Shown here: one piece after another, positions 23,536-31,888 of the stretch | Position numbering within the stretch: position 1 is the stretch's first letter | Layout of the letters: each line of letters begins with the position of its first letter | From: Nocardioides lacusdianchii | Lineage (GTDB): Bacteria > Actinomycetota > Actinomycetes > Propionibacteriales > Nocardioidaceae | Reading direction: 5' to 3' | NCBI RefSeq assembly: GCF_020102855.1 | Contig: NZ_JADHZD010000022.1 | Span: forward strand, 1-57,344 | DNA: 57,344 nt | Translations under genes and position numbers: made by a program | The notes under the pieces: generated by a model | The model's database searches: none | Told to the model about the DNA's origin: nothing | What the model saw: only the letters and a program-made list of their open reading frames with translations

Positions 23536-26091
23536 TCAGCGGGCGTCGCAGGCCTGCGCGGCGAGCGCCCGGGCGATCTCGGACCGCGCCTCGCCGACGT
23601 AGCGCTGCGCACCCTTGGGGGCGCTGTTGTCGGCCAGCCACGCGTCGAGGCGCTCCAGCGTCGCCTGCGAGCCGAGGGGCTTGGGGAAGCCGTACTCGAG
23701 CACGGTCGAGGCCTTGTGGAAGCCGAGGGTGTCGATGACCGTCTCGGCCGCGCTGAGGAACTTCTCGAGGTAGGGCTCGAGCACGTCCTCCTGGCCGAAG
23801 CGGAAGATCGAGAAGACCATCTCGCGCGACGTCTCGTTGGGCGTCCCGGGATCGAGGATGGCGTTCCAGCCGGCCTCCTTGGCCTCCGCCGTGGGCTGCG
23901 AGACCCGGGCGGCGGCAGCCTGCTCCTTGCCGGAGATGGTCTTGTCGACCTCGAGCTCGGCGTCGATCTCGGCGTCGCCGAAGCGGCCGGACTTCGCCAG
24001 TGCGGTGATGAGCACCCAGCGCATGTCCTGGTCGACGGCGAGGCCCTCGATCGTGAAGGAGCCGTCGAGCAGGCCGATGAGGTCGTCCAGCGCGGCGTCG
24101 CTGTGCGCGGCGGCGGCGTACGACCGGGCGAAGGTCAGCTGGTGGTCGCTGCCGGCCTCGGCGGCGAGCAGCAGCTCGCGCAGCCCGCGCTCCCACGTCG
24201 TGCGCAGCTCGGCGCGGTGCGCGGGGTCGGAGTAGGAGTGGACCGCGAGCGCGGTGGACGACGGGATCCGGGTGACGGCCCAGGCGTCGGTCTCCTCGCC
24301 GATGTTGGCGAGCACCAGGTCGACCCAGTCGCGGGCCCGCATCTCCCCGTCGCGGGTCATGTCCCACGTCGCACCCCACACGAGCGCGCGGGGGAGCGAG
24401 TCCTCGAAGGTCGACAGCGCGGAGATCGCGGTGGCAAGCGACCGCTCGTCGAGGCGGATCTTGGCGTAGGCGTGGTCCTCGTCGTTGAGGAGCAGCAGCG
24501 CGGGCTGCTGGACGCCGACCAGCTCGGGGACGTCGGTGCTGGCGCCCTCGACGTCGACCTCGAGGTAGTCGCGTCGCACGAGGCGGCCCGCGGCGTCGAC
24601 GTCGTACAGCCCGATGCCGAGGCGGTGGCGACGCAGCGTCGGCCACTCCGCCGACGCGGTCTGCGCGACCGCGAAGGACGAGTAGGTGCCGTCCTCGCCG
24701 AGCTCGAACGACGGGGAGAGCGTGTTCACACCGGCCGTCTGGAGCCACTCCTGGGCCCAGCCCTGGAGCTCGCGGCCCGACGACTTCTCGAGGGTGGCGA
24801 GCAGGTCCTTGAACTCCGGGTTGCCGTACTCCCACTCCTTGAAGTAGGCGCGCAGGCCCTTGAGGAAGGGCTCGAGGCCCACCCATGCGACGAGCTGCTT
24901 GAGCACCGACGCGCCCTTGGCGTAGGTGATCATGTCGAAGTTGACCTCGACGGCGTGCAGGTCGACGTTGTCGGCTGCGATCGGGTGCGTCGAGGGCAGC
25001 TGGTCGGCGCGGTAGCCGGTCTGCTTGCGGGCGTTGGCGAAGCCGGTCCATGCGTCGGTGAAGTCGGTCGCGTTGGCCTCGCACCAGTAGCAGGCCCACT
25101 CCGCGAACGACTCGTTGAGCCAGAGGTCGTCCCACCACTTCATGGTCACGAGGTCGCCGAACCACATGTGCGCCATCTCGTGGGTGATCACCGACGTGCG
25201 GAACTCGAAGAACGAGCGCGGCTGGCGGCTGCGGGGGAGGTACTCGTCGCGCAGGGTCACGCAGCCGGCGTTCTCCATCGCACCGGCGTTGTACTCCGGG
25301 ACGTAGAGCTGGTCGTACTTGCCGAAGGGGTAGGGGTAGTCGAACTGCTCCTCGAACCACGCGAAGCTCTGCTTGGTCAGCGCGACCAGCTCGGCGGTGT
25401 CCATGTGCTCCTTGAGCGACTGACGGCAGTAGTGGCCGAGCGGGATCGTGCCGAACTTGCCCTCGTAGGTGTCGAACTCGCCGTGGTACTCACCGGCCAC
25501 GACGGCGGTGATGTAGGTCGACATCTTCTTGGTGGTCGGGAAGTTCCACACCGAGGCGCCGTCGCCCAGCTCGCGGGGCTCGGGGGTCTCGGCGTTGGAG
25601 ACCACGACCCAGTGGGAGGGCGCGGTGACGTTGAAGGTGAAGACCGACTTGAGGTCGGGCTGCTCGAAGGTGGTGAAGACGCGGCGGGCGTCGGGCACCT
25701 CGAACTGGCTGTAGAGGTAGACCTTGTCGTCGGCCGGGTCGACGAAGCGGTGCAGGCCCTCGCCGGTGTTGGAATAGGCGCAGTCGGCGGTCACGACGAG
25801 CGTGTTGGTCGCCTCGAGGTCGTCCAGCGCGATGCGGCTGTCGGCGTACGCTGTCGCGGGGTCGAGGCTGCGGCCGTTGAGCGTGATCTCGCGGACGGCG
25901 GGTGCGACGAGGTCGGCGAAGGTGCTCGAGCCGGGCTCGCGGCAGGTGAACTCCAGCGTGGTGGTGGAGGAGAAGGTGCCCTGGTCGGGCTGGGTGGCGC
26001 TCGTGAGGTCCAGGTCGATGGTGTACGACGTGACGTCCAGGAGGGCGGCGCGGGTGGCGGCCTCGTCCCGGGTGAGGTTGGTTCCAGGCAT
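23536..26091 (-). CDS. pepN: Aminopeptidase N (M1 family zinc metallopeptidase)
   Basis: An 851-residue M1 aminopeptidase that trims peptides in the cytosol. The substrate-recognition motif GAMEN is at 270-274. The zinc site HEMAH is at 304-308, with the third ligand Glu in NESFAE (about 327). The C-terminal ~400 residues are the usual helical ERAP1-like domain. The length is typical of actinobacterial PepN (Rv2467). ATG 26091 is taken as the start because GCAGGA lies upstream and the homologous MPGTNLTR begins there; ATG 26100 is also possible. It is divergent from the DsbA-like gene, as in Mycobacterium. Confidence 0.95.
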   Translation of the reverse strand: MPGTNLTRDEAATRAALLDVTSYTIDLDLTSATQPDQGTFSSTTTLEFTCREPGSSTFADLVAPAVREITLNGRSLDPATAYADSRIALDDLEATNTLVVTADCAYSNTGEGLHRFVDPADDKVYLYSQFEVPDARRVFTTFEQPDLKSVFTFNVTAPSHWVVVSNAETPEPRELGDGASVWNFPTTKKMSTYITAVVAGEYHGEFDTYEGKFGTIPLGHYCRQSLKEHMDTAELVALTKQSFAWFEEQFDYPYPFGKYDQLYVPEYNAGAMENAGCVTLRDEYLPRSRQPRSFFEFRTSVITHEMAHMWFGDLVTMKWWDDLWLNESFAEWACYWCEANATDFTDAWTGFANARKQTGYRADQLPSTHPIAADNVDLHAVEVNFDMITYAKGASVLKQLVAWVGLEPFLKGLRAYFKEWEYGNPEFKDLLATLEKSSGRELQGWAQEWLQTAGVNTLSPSFELGEDGTYSSFAVAQTASAEWPTLRRHRLGIGLYDVDAAGRLVRRDYLEVDVEGASTDVPELVGVQQPALLLLNDEDHAYAKIRLDERSLATAISALSTFEDSLPRALVWGATWDMTRDGEMRARDWVDLVLANIGEETDAWAVTRIPSSTALAVHSYSDPAHRAELRTTWERGLRELLLAAEAGSDHQLTFARSYAAAAHSDAALDDLIGLLDGSFTIEGLAVDQDMRWVLITALAKSGRFGDAEIDAELEVDKTISGKEQAAAARVSQPTAEAKEAGWNAILDPGTPNETSREMVFSIFRFGQEDVLEPYLEKFLSAAETVIDTLGFHKASTVLEYGFPKPLGSQATLERLDAWLADNSAPKGAQRYVGEARSEIARALAAQACDAR

Positions 26092-26171
26092 GCGGGGCAT
26101 CCTGCCACCGGGAAGTGGCCGGACCCACACCGGTGGGGAATAGGTGGCCGGGGCGAGGGATTGATGTGGAC

Positions 26172-26771
26172 ATGGCTACCGCTGACCTCTGGTTCGACCC
26201 GCTCTGCCCGTTCGCCTGGATCACCTCGCGCTGGATCCGCGAGGTCGAGCAGGTCCGTGACATCGAGGTGCAGTGGCACGTGATGTCGCTGGCCTACCTC
26301 AACAAGGACAAGGACATCCCTGCGGAGTACCGCGAGATGCTCCAGGGCACCGAGAAGCCCGTGCGCGTGGCGATCAGGATCGCGCAGGAGCACGACAACG
26401 CGACCCTCGGCGAGTGGTACACCGCTGTCGGCACCCGTCACCACAACAACGGCGAGGAGCTGACGCGCGAGACGGTCGCGGCCTCCCTGGCCGACGTGGG
26501 CCTGCCCGCCGAGCTCATCGAGGCCTGGGACGACGCGTCCCTCGACGAGGCCGTGGCGACGAGCCACCACGAGGGCATGGACCCGGTCGGCGACGACGTC
26601 GGCACCCCGACGATCCACATCAACGGCTCGGCCTTCTTCGGCCCGGTGCTGTCGAAGATCCCGCGTGGCGAGGAGGCCGGCGAGCTCTGGGACGGCGCCG
26701 TCGCGGTCGCGAAGTTCCCCTACTTCTACGAGCTCAAGCGCTCGCGGACCGGCGACCTCGACTTCAGCTGA
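26172..26771 (+). CDS. DsbA-like mycothiol-dependent reductase (Rv2466c family)
   Basis: A 199-residue thioredoxin-fold protein. WFDPLCPFAWITSRW gives the active-site Cys12 in a CPFA motif, and GDDVGTPTIHINGSAFFGP carries the cis-Pro. Rv2466c has CPWC; here the second Cys is Ala, so the enzyme can only work by a monothiol route with mycothiol. Strong identity in LSKIPRGEEAGELWDGAV supports the family. It lies divergent to pepN, exactly as Rv2466c does. It probably reduces nitro compounds or protects against oxidants. Confidence 0.85.
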   Translation: MATADLWFDPLCPFAWITSRWIREVEQVRDIEVQWHVMSLAYLNKDKDIPAEYREMLQGTEKPVRVAIRIAQEHDNATLGEWYTAVGTRHHNNGEELTRETVAASLADVGLPAELIEAWDDASLDEAVATSHHEGMDPVGDDVGTPTIHINGSAFFGPVLSKIPRGEEAGELWDGAVAVAKFPYFYELKRSRTGDLDFS

Positions 26772-26836
26772 GTCCTTTCCCCGTCCCTCGTCGCTGGAGT
26801 AGCCTCGGGCGACCGCACGAGGGACGGGGAACGCAC

Positions 26837-27100
26837 ATGCTCGCCACACTGCTGGTGGCCGTCGCGATGACGACGTGCCTGGGGGTGGCCGCCCTCGCCC
26901 GCGGCAGCGCACCGACACGGGCGCGCGTGCTCGGCACGACGATGGCGGGGATCGCGGCGGCGGTGCTCGCGTGGATGCTCGTCGGCACGGTCGTCACCGT
27001 CCCCGAGTCCGGGGTCGTGGGGCTGAGCCTGTTCCTCACCTGCCTGTCGGTCGGACTGGCGCGGTCCGGCATGCGTCCACCCACGCCGGGGCGTGCCTGA
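26837..27100 (+). CDS. 87-aa membrane protein of unknown function
   Basis: Starts at ATG 26837, with GGGACGGGGAA upstream as a ribosome binding site and TAGCCT 30 bases before it as a probable -10 element. The protein has three hydrophobic helices (LATLLVAVAMTTCLGVAALA, then MAGIAAAVLAWMLVGTVV, then VVGLSLFLTCLSVGLA) and short basic loops, ending in a Pro/Gly tail. No family is recognised. It is a single gene between the DsbA-like gene and metG. Confidence 0.7.
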   Translation: MLATLLVAVAMTTCLGVAALARGSAPTRARVLGTTMAGIAAAVLAWMLVGTVVTVPESGVVGLSLFLTCLSVGLARSGMRPPTPGRA

Positions 27101-27165
27101 GGGCTCGGCCGTCCGCGCGTCGTACCGCCGTGAGGACGGCGCGCGACGCTCACTAGGCTTGCGCC

Positions 27166-28968
27166 ATGACTCGTGTCCTGTCCGCCGTCGCCTGGCCGTA
27201 CACCAACGGCCCGCGCCACATCGGCCACGTGGCCGGTTTCGGTGTGCCCTCCGACGTGTTCAGCCGGTTCATGCGGATGGCGGGCCACGACGTGCTGATG
27301 GTGAGCGGCACCGATGAGCACGGGACGCCGATCCTGGTGCTCGCCGACAACGAGGGCGTGCCTGCCCGCGAGCTGGTCGACAAGTACAACCAGGTCATCG
27401 TGGACGACCTCTGCGGCCTGGGCCTGTCCTACGACCTGTTCACCCGCACCACCACCGGCAACCACTACGCCGTGGTGCAGGAGATGTTCGAGACGTGTCG
27501 CCGCAACGGCTACATGGTCGAGGAGACGACGCAGACCGCGATCAGCCCGTCGACCGGCCGCACCCTGCCGGACCGCTACATCGAGGGCACCTGCCCGATC
27601 TGCAAGTACGCCGGTGCGCGCGGCGACCAGTGCGACAACTGTGGCAACCAGCTCGACCCGACCGACCTGATCGACCCGAAGTCGCGGATCAACGGCGAGA
27701 CCCCGGAGTTCAGGGACACGCAGCACTTCTTCCTCGACCTGCCCTCGCTCGCCGAGGCGCTGGGGGAGTGGCTCGACCAGCGCGAGGCCACGGGACTGTG
27801 GCGTCCCAACGTCATCAAGTTCAGCCAGAACATCCTCAAGGAGATCCGGCCGCGCGCGATGACCCGCGACATCGACTGGGGCATCCCCGTGCCGGGCTGG
27901 GAGGACCAGCCGACGAAGCGGCTCTACGTCTGGTTCGACGCGGTCATCGGCTACCTCTCGGCCTCCATCGAGTGGGCCCGCCGCCTCGGTGAGCCGGACA
28001 AGTGGCGCGAGTGGTGGAACGACGCCGACGCCGAGTCCTACTACTTCATGGGCAAGGACAACATCGTCTTCCACTCCCAGATCTGGCCGGCCGAGCTCCT
28101 CGCCTACAACGGCCAGGGCTCGCGCGGCGGTGACGCGGGGACGTTCGGCACCCTCAACCTGCCGACCGAGGTGGTCTCCAGCGAGTTCCTCACCTTCGGC
28201 GACTCGCAGTTCTCCACCAGCCGCGGCAACGTCATCTACGTCGGCGACTTCCTGGCCCGCTACGGCCCCGACGCGCTGCGCTACTACATCTGTGCCGCCG
28301 GCCCGGAGACCTCCGACGCCGCCTTCACCTGGGCCGACTTCGTCACCCGCAACAACTCCGAGCTCGTCGCCGGCTGGGGCAACCTGGTCAACCGCACCGC
28401 GACGATGATCGCGAAGAGCTTCGGTGAGATCCCCGCCGCAGGACCTCTGGAGGAGGTCGACGAGCAGGTGCTCGCGACCGTCCGCGACGGCTTCGCCTCC
28501 GTCGGCGACCTGGTGGAGAAGCACCGCCTGCGCGCCGCCGTCGCCGAGGCGATGCGCATCGTCGGCGAGGTGAACAAGTACCTCACCGTCACCGAGCCCT
28601 ACAAGATGAAGGACGAGTCGCAGCGCGAGCGCCTCGGCACCGTCCTGCAGGTCGCGGCCCAGTGCGTCAGCGACTGCAACACGCTGCTCTCGCCGTTCCT
28701 GCCGCACTCGGCCAACAAGGTCCACGCCGTGCTCGGCGGGGAGGGCGAGTTCATGCCGATGCCGCGCATCGAGCAGGTCGACGAGCTCGAGCCCGACAAC
28801 GGTGCGGGCCACACGTCGTACTCCGTCATCACCGGTGACTACGCCGCGACGCCTGCGTGGGAGTCGCGCCCGGTCGTGGTGGGCGCGAAGGTGGACAAGC
28901 CGACGCCGGTCTTCACCAAGCTCGACCCCTCGGTGGTCGAGGAGGAGCTCGCCCGCGTCAGCGGCTGA
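27166..28968 (+). CDS. metG: Methionyl-tRNA synthetase
   Basis: A 600-residue class I synthetase. HIGH is at 18-21, a four-Cys zinc knuckle CPICKYAGARGDQCDNCG is inserted in the connective peptide, and the KMSKS loop appears as FSTSRGN, a known variant. The anticodon-binding helical domain follows. There is no C-terminal tRNA-binding EMAP domain, but a ~60-residue extension is present. TAGGCT ends six bases before the ATG, suggesting a leaderless mRNA. The gene is followed 14 bases later by the LURP-one gene. Confidence 0.95.
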   Translation: MTRVLSAVAWPYTNGPRHIGHVAGFGVPSDVFSRFMRMAGHDVLMVSGTDEHGTPILVLADNEGVPARELVDKYNQVIVDDLCGLGLSYDLFTRTTTGNHYAVVQEMFETCRRNGYMVEETTQTAISPSTGRTLPDRYIEGTCPICKYAGARGDQCDNCGNQLDPTDLIDPKSRINGETPEFRDTQHFFLDLPSLAEALGEWLDQREATGLWRPNVIKFSQNILKEIRPRAMTRDIDWGIPVPGWEDQPTKRLYVWFDAVIGYLSASIEWARRLGEPDKWREWWNDADAESYYFMGKDNIVFHSQIWPAELLAYNGQGSRGGDAGTFGTLNLPTEVVSSEFLTFGDSQFSTSRGNVIYVGDFLARYGPDALRYYICAAGPETSDAAFTWADFVTRNNSELVAGWGNLVNRTATMIAKSFGEIPAAGPLEEVDEQVLATVRDGFASVGDLVEKHRLRAAVAEAMRIVGEVNKYLTVTEPYKMKDESQRERLGTVLQVAAQCVSDCNTLLSPFLPHSANKVHAVLGGEGEFMPMPRIEQVDELEPDNGAGHTSYSVITGDYAATPAWESRPVVVGAKVDKPTPVFTKLDPSVVEEELARVSG

Positions 28969-28981
28969 CTAGGCTCTGCGC

Positions 28982-29563
28982 ATGTCCTCCGAGAGCCGCG
29001 CCGAGATGTACCTTCCGCACTTCGTGGTCAAGCAGAAGCTGACCATGATGATCAACCGCTACGAGGTCTCCGAGTCCGACGAGGCCGGCAACCCGACGCG
29101 CCTGATGGCGCTGGCGGAGCAGAAGCGGATGGCCTTCAAGGAGCAGGTGACCTTCTTCGCCGACGCCGGCAAGTCGCGCGCGGTGTTCGGGTTCAAGGCC
29201 CGCAAGAAGCTCGACCTCAACGCCGGCTACGACATCACCGACGAGTCCGGCGCCCAGATCGGCTTCTTCAAGAAGGACTTCGGCGCCTCGCTGCTGCGCT
29301 CGACCTTCCACATCGAGGGTCCCGGCTACTCCGGCACGGGGCGGGAGCGCAACCAGGTCGCCGGGCTGCTGCGTCGTTTCACCGAGCTGGACTTCATCCC
29401 GATCCACTTCGACTTCGTCGACGCCCAGGGCAGCCCGCTCTTCTCGGTCGAGCGCAAGATGTCGATCGGCGACCGCTACCGCGTCACGGTTCCGGACCAG
29501 CGGGTCGACTTCCGGGTCGCCGCCGCGGTCGCGGTGGCGCTCGACGCGCTCATGTCGCGCTGA
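28982..29563 (+). CDS. LURP-one/Tubby-C-like (scramblase-type) protein
   Basis: A 193-residue protein with the single-domain beta-barrel pattern of the LURP-one-related/phospholipid scramblase superfamily: YLPHFVVKQKLTMMINRYEV, a run of short strands, and FFKKDFGASLLRSTFHIEG. Bacterial members are of unknown function; some are thought to bind lipids or the membrane through a central hydrophobic helix. Here the C-terminal helix FRVAAAVAVALDALMS could play that role. TAGGCT ends six bases before the ATG. The stop overlaps the esterase start (TGATG). Confidence 0.75.
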   Translation: MSSESRAEMYLPHFVVKQKLTMMINRYEVSESDEAGNPTRLMALAEQKRMAFKEQVTFFADAGKSRAVFGFKARKKLDLNAGYDITDESGAQIGFFKKDFGASLLRSTFHIEGPGYSGTGRERNQVAGLLRRFTELDFIPIHFDFVDAQGSPLFSVERKMSIGDRYRVTVPDQRVDFRVAAAVAVALDALMSR

Positions 29564-30447
29564 TGTACCCCGAGGTGCGGGCGGCGGTGGAGGCCGACGC
29601 CGGCCCCGTGCTCGGTGCGCCCGGGTTCGACCTCGCTGCCAATCGCGAGGAGGCGCGGCAGGCCAACCTCCGCCTGCCGCGCGAGGAGGTCGCCGCGGTC
29701 GAGGACCTCGACGCTGCCGGCGTACGCTGCCGTCTCTTCACGCCCGCCGACGCCCTCCCGGGCCTTGTCGTGCACGCCCACGGCGGTGGCTTCGTGCTCA
29801 ACGACATCGACGTCCACGACGGGATCTGCCGCCGATTCGCCAACCGGCTCCGCCGGCCGGTGCTGAGCGTGGACTACCGGCGTCCGCCCGAGGACCCGTT
29901 CCCCGCCGCACCCGACGACCTCGACACGGTGGTGCGCTGGCTGGCGGCCGGTCGCGGGCCCGAGGGACCGTACGCCGTCCACGGTGACTCCGCCGGCGCG
30001 AACCTCGCGCTCGTGGCGGCCCTGCGCAACCCGGGCTTCTTCCGCGCCGTGGCGCTCGTCTACCCCTTCCTGGACCCCCACAACAGCTTCCCGTCGTGGA
30101 GCGAGGGGCCGGGGTCGGGCTTCGACCCCTCCGAGGCGCGCTGGTACTGGGAGCAGTACGCCCGCACCGAGGCTGACTACGACGACCCCGATCTCGCGCC
30201 GCTGCGCTCCGACCGCCTCGACACGCTGCCGCCGACCTTCGTCGCGACCGCCGAGCACGACCCGCTGCGCGACGAGGGCGAGGAGCTGGCGCGCCGCTGC
30301 GCCGAGGCCGGCGTGGAGACCGTCGGCATCCGCTGCCTGGGCCAGACGCACGGCTTCTGGCGGCACGCGCACTTCACCGCCTCCGAGCCACTGGTGCGGC
30401 AGGTCGCGGGCTGGCTCGACCAGCACCTCGAGCGCGTCGGGCCGTAG
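29563..30447 (+). CDS. Alpha/beta-hydrolase (HSL-type esterase/lipase)
   Basis: A 294-residue esterase of the hormone-sensitive lipase group. It has the oxyanion motif HAHGGGFV, the nucleophile elbow GDSAGANLAL, the acid in ATAEHDPLRDEG and the His in GQTHGFWRH. There is no signal peptide, so it is cytosolic. A lipase (lipP) sits at a similar place in Mycobacterium, but that one is beta-lactamase-like and not the same family. Its ATG overlaps the stop of the LURP-one gene, suggesting one translational unit and a lipid-related job. Confidence 0.88.
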   Translation: MYPEVRAAVEADAGPVLGAPGFDLAANREEARQANLRLPREEVAAVEDLDAAGVRCRLFTPADALPGLVVHAHGGGFVLNDIDVHDGICRRFANRLRRPVLSVDYRRPPEDPFPAAPDDLDTVVRWLAAGRGPEGPYAVHGDSAGANLALVAALRNPGFFRAVALVYPFLDPHNSFPSWSEGPGSGFDPSEARWYWEQYARTEADYDDPDLAPLRSDRLDTLPPTFVATAEHDPLRDEGEELARRCAEAGVETVGIRCLGQTHGFWRHAHFTASEPLVRQVAGWLDQHLERVGP

Positions 30448-30456
30448 GGCCTTGAG

Positions 30457-31005
30457 ATGATGTCGGCCATGCGCGTTCACCTGGGCTCCGACCATGCCGG
30501 CCTCGAGCTGAAGGACCACCTCACGACGTGGTTGCTCGACCACGACTACGAGGTCGTCGACCACGGACCGTTCGTCTACGACGCCCTCGACGACTACCCC
30601 GTCTTCTGCCTGCGGGCGGGCGAGGGCGTGGCCGCGGACCGGGCCGAGGGAAGGATGAGCCTGGGCGTCGTCATCGGCGGCTCCGGGAACGGCGAGCAGA
30701 TCGCGGCCAACAAGGTGACCGGCGTCCGCTGCGCCCTGGTGTGGTCGGAGGAGACGGCCGTCCTCGCCCGCGAGCACAACGACGCCAACGTGGTCTCGGT
30801 GGGCGGCCGGATGCACTCGCTGGAGGACATGACCCGCTTCGTCGAGGTCTTCCTCGCCACCCCGTTCCCCGGCGACGAGCGCCACGCGCGCCGCATCGGC
30901 CAGCTGTCGGTCTACGACGAGACCCGCGAGCTGCCGCCGCTGCCCGAGTCGGCGCTGCGCGGCCCGGGCGGGACGGACGCCCCGTCCGAGACCGCGGATG
31001 CCTGA
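30457..31005 (+). CDS. rpiB: Ribose-5-phosphate isomerase B
   Basis: A 182-residue isomerase converting ribose 5-phosphate and ribulose 5-phosphate. VHLGSDHAGLELK and the loop IGGSGNGEQIAANK are diagnostic. As in the Mycobacterium enzyme, the Cys of E. coli RpiB (ICGTG) is missing and the Glu of GNGEQ should be the base. ATG 30457, 30460 and 30469 are all in frame. TAGGGC before 30457 hints at leaderless initiation, while the Mycobacterium protein starts at the equivalent of 30460. The gene overlaps the Nei-type gene by eight bases. Confidence 0.92.
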   Translation: MMSAMRVHLGSDHAGLELKDHLTTWLLDHDYEVVDHGPFVYDALDDYPVFCLRAGEGVAADRAEGRMSLGVVIGGSGNGEQIAANKVTGVRCALVWSEETAVLAREHNDANVVSVGGRMHSLEDMTRFVEVFLATPFPGDERHARRIGQLSVYDETRELPPLPESALRGPGGTDAPSETADA

Positions 31006-31888
31006 GGGGCATACCCTCCGCAAGCTGGCAGACGACCTCGCCGCCGCCTTCGCCGGGCGTACGGTCCGGGTGAGCTCGCCGCAGGGACGCTTCGCCGCGG
31101 ACGCCGAGCAGCTCGACGGCGCGCGCCTGCTGGGCGCCGACTCCGCCGGCAAGCACCTGTTCGTCGAGCTCGAGGGCGATCGCTTCGTCCATGTCCACCT
31201 CGGCCTCATCGGCACCTTCGCGGTGCACGCGGGGGTCGAGGACGTGCCCGACCCGGTCGGGCAGGTGCGGCTGCGACTGGTCGCGGGGGAGCCGGGCCCG
31301 CTGTCGTACGCCGACCTGCGCGGCGCGATCGTGTGCGACCTGATCGGCGCGGAGCGGCGCGCGGAGGTCCTGGGACGCCTCGGTCCCGACCCGCTGCGTG
31401 CCGACGCCGACCCCGACCTGGCGTGGCGCCGCATCTCGCGCAGCCCCCGAACGATCGGGGACCTGTTGATGGACCAGAAGGTCCTCGCAGGCGTGGGCAA
31501 CGTCTACCGCGCCGAGGTGCTCTTCCGCCACCGCATCCACCCCCTGCGCCCCGGGAGCACCCTGAGGATCGGGCAGTGGCGCGCCATGTGGGCGGACCTG
31601 GTGGAGCTGATGGCCGAGGGGGTGCGCACCGGCCGCATCGACACGGTCCGCCCCGAGCACACCCCCGAGGCGATGGGTCGCGCTCCACGCCGCGACGACC
31701 ACGGGGGAGAGGTCTACGTCTACCGCCGCACCTCGATGCCGTGCCTCGTCTGCGGCTCGGCAGTCCGCACCGCCGAGCTCGCCGGACGCAACTCCTTCTG
31801 GTGTCCCAAATGTCAGCCCACCTTCCGCTCGCGCGCCGTACAGTTCGCGGACAAGGACACTGCGACGTCGCGAGGAGCTCGACCGTGA
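30998..31888 (+). CDS. Fpg/Nei-family DNA glycosylase (Nei2-like)
   Basis: A 296-residue base-excision enzyme. The N-terminus is PEGHT, with Pro2 as the Schiff-base nucleophile and Glu3 as acid. The helix-two-turn-helix region is TIGDLLMDQKVLAGVGNVYRAE, and the C-terminal zinc finger is CLVCGSAV..FWCPKC. PEGHT, rather than PELPE, points to the Nei branch, which removes oxidised pyrimidines. Rv2464c is the syntenic counterpart. The gene overlaps both neighbours, by eight bases with rpiB and four with the phosphatase gene. Confidence 0.92.
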   Translation: MPEGHTLRKLADDLAAAFAGRTVRVSSPQGRFAADAEQLDGARLLGADSAGKHLFVELEGDRFVHVHLGLIGTFAVHAGVEDVPDPVGQVRLRLVAGEPGPLSYADLRGAIVCDLIGAERRAEVLGRLGPDPLRADADPDLAWRRISRSPRTIGDLLMDQKVLAGVGNVYRAEVLFRHRIHPLRPGSTLRIGQWRAMWADLVELMAEGVRTGRIDTVRPEHTPEAMGRAPRRDDHGGEVYVYRRTSMPCLVCGSAVRTAELAGRNSFWCPKCQPTFRSRAVQFADKDTATSRGARP

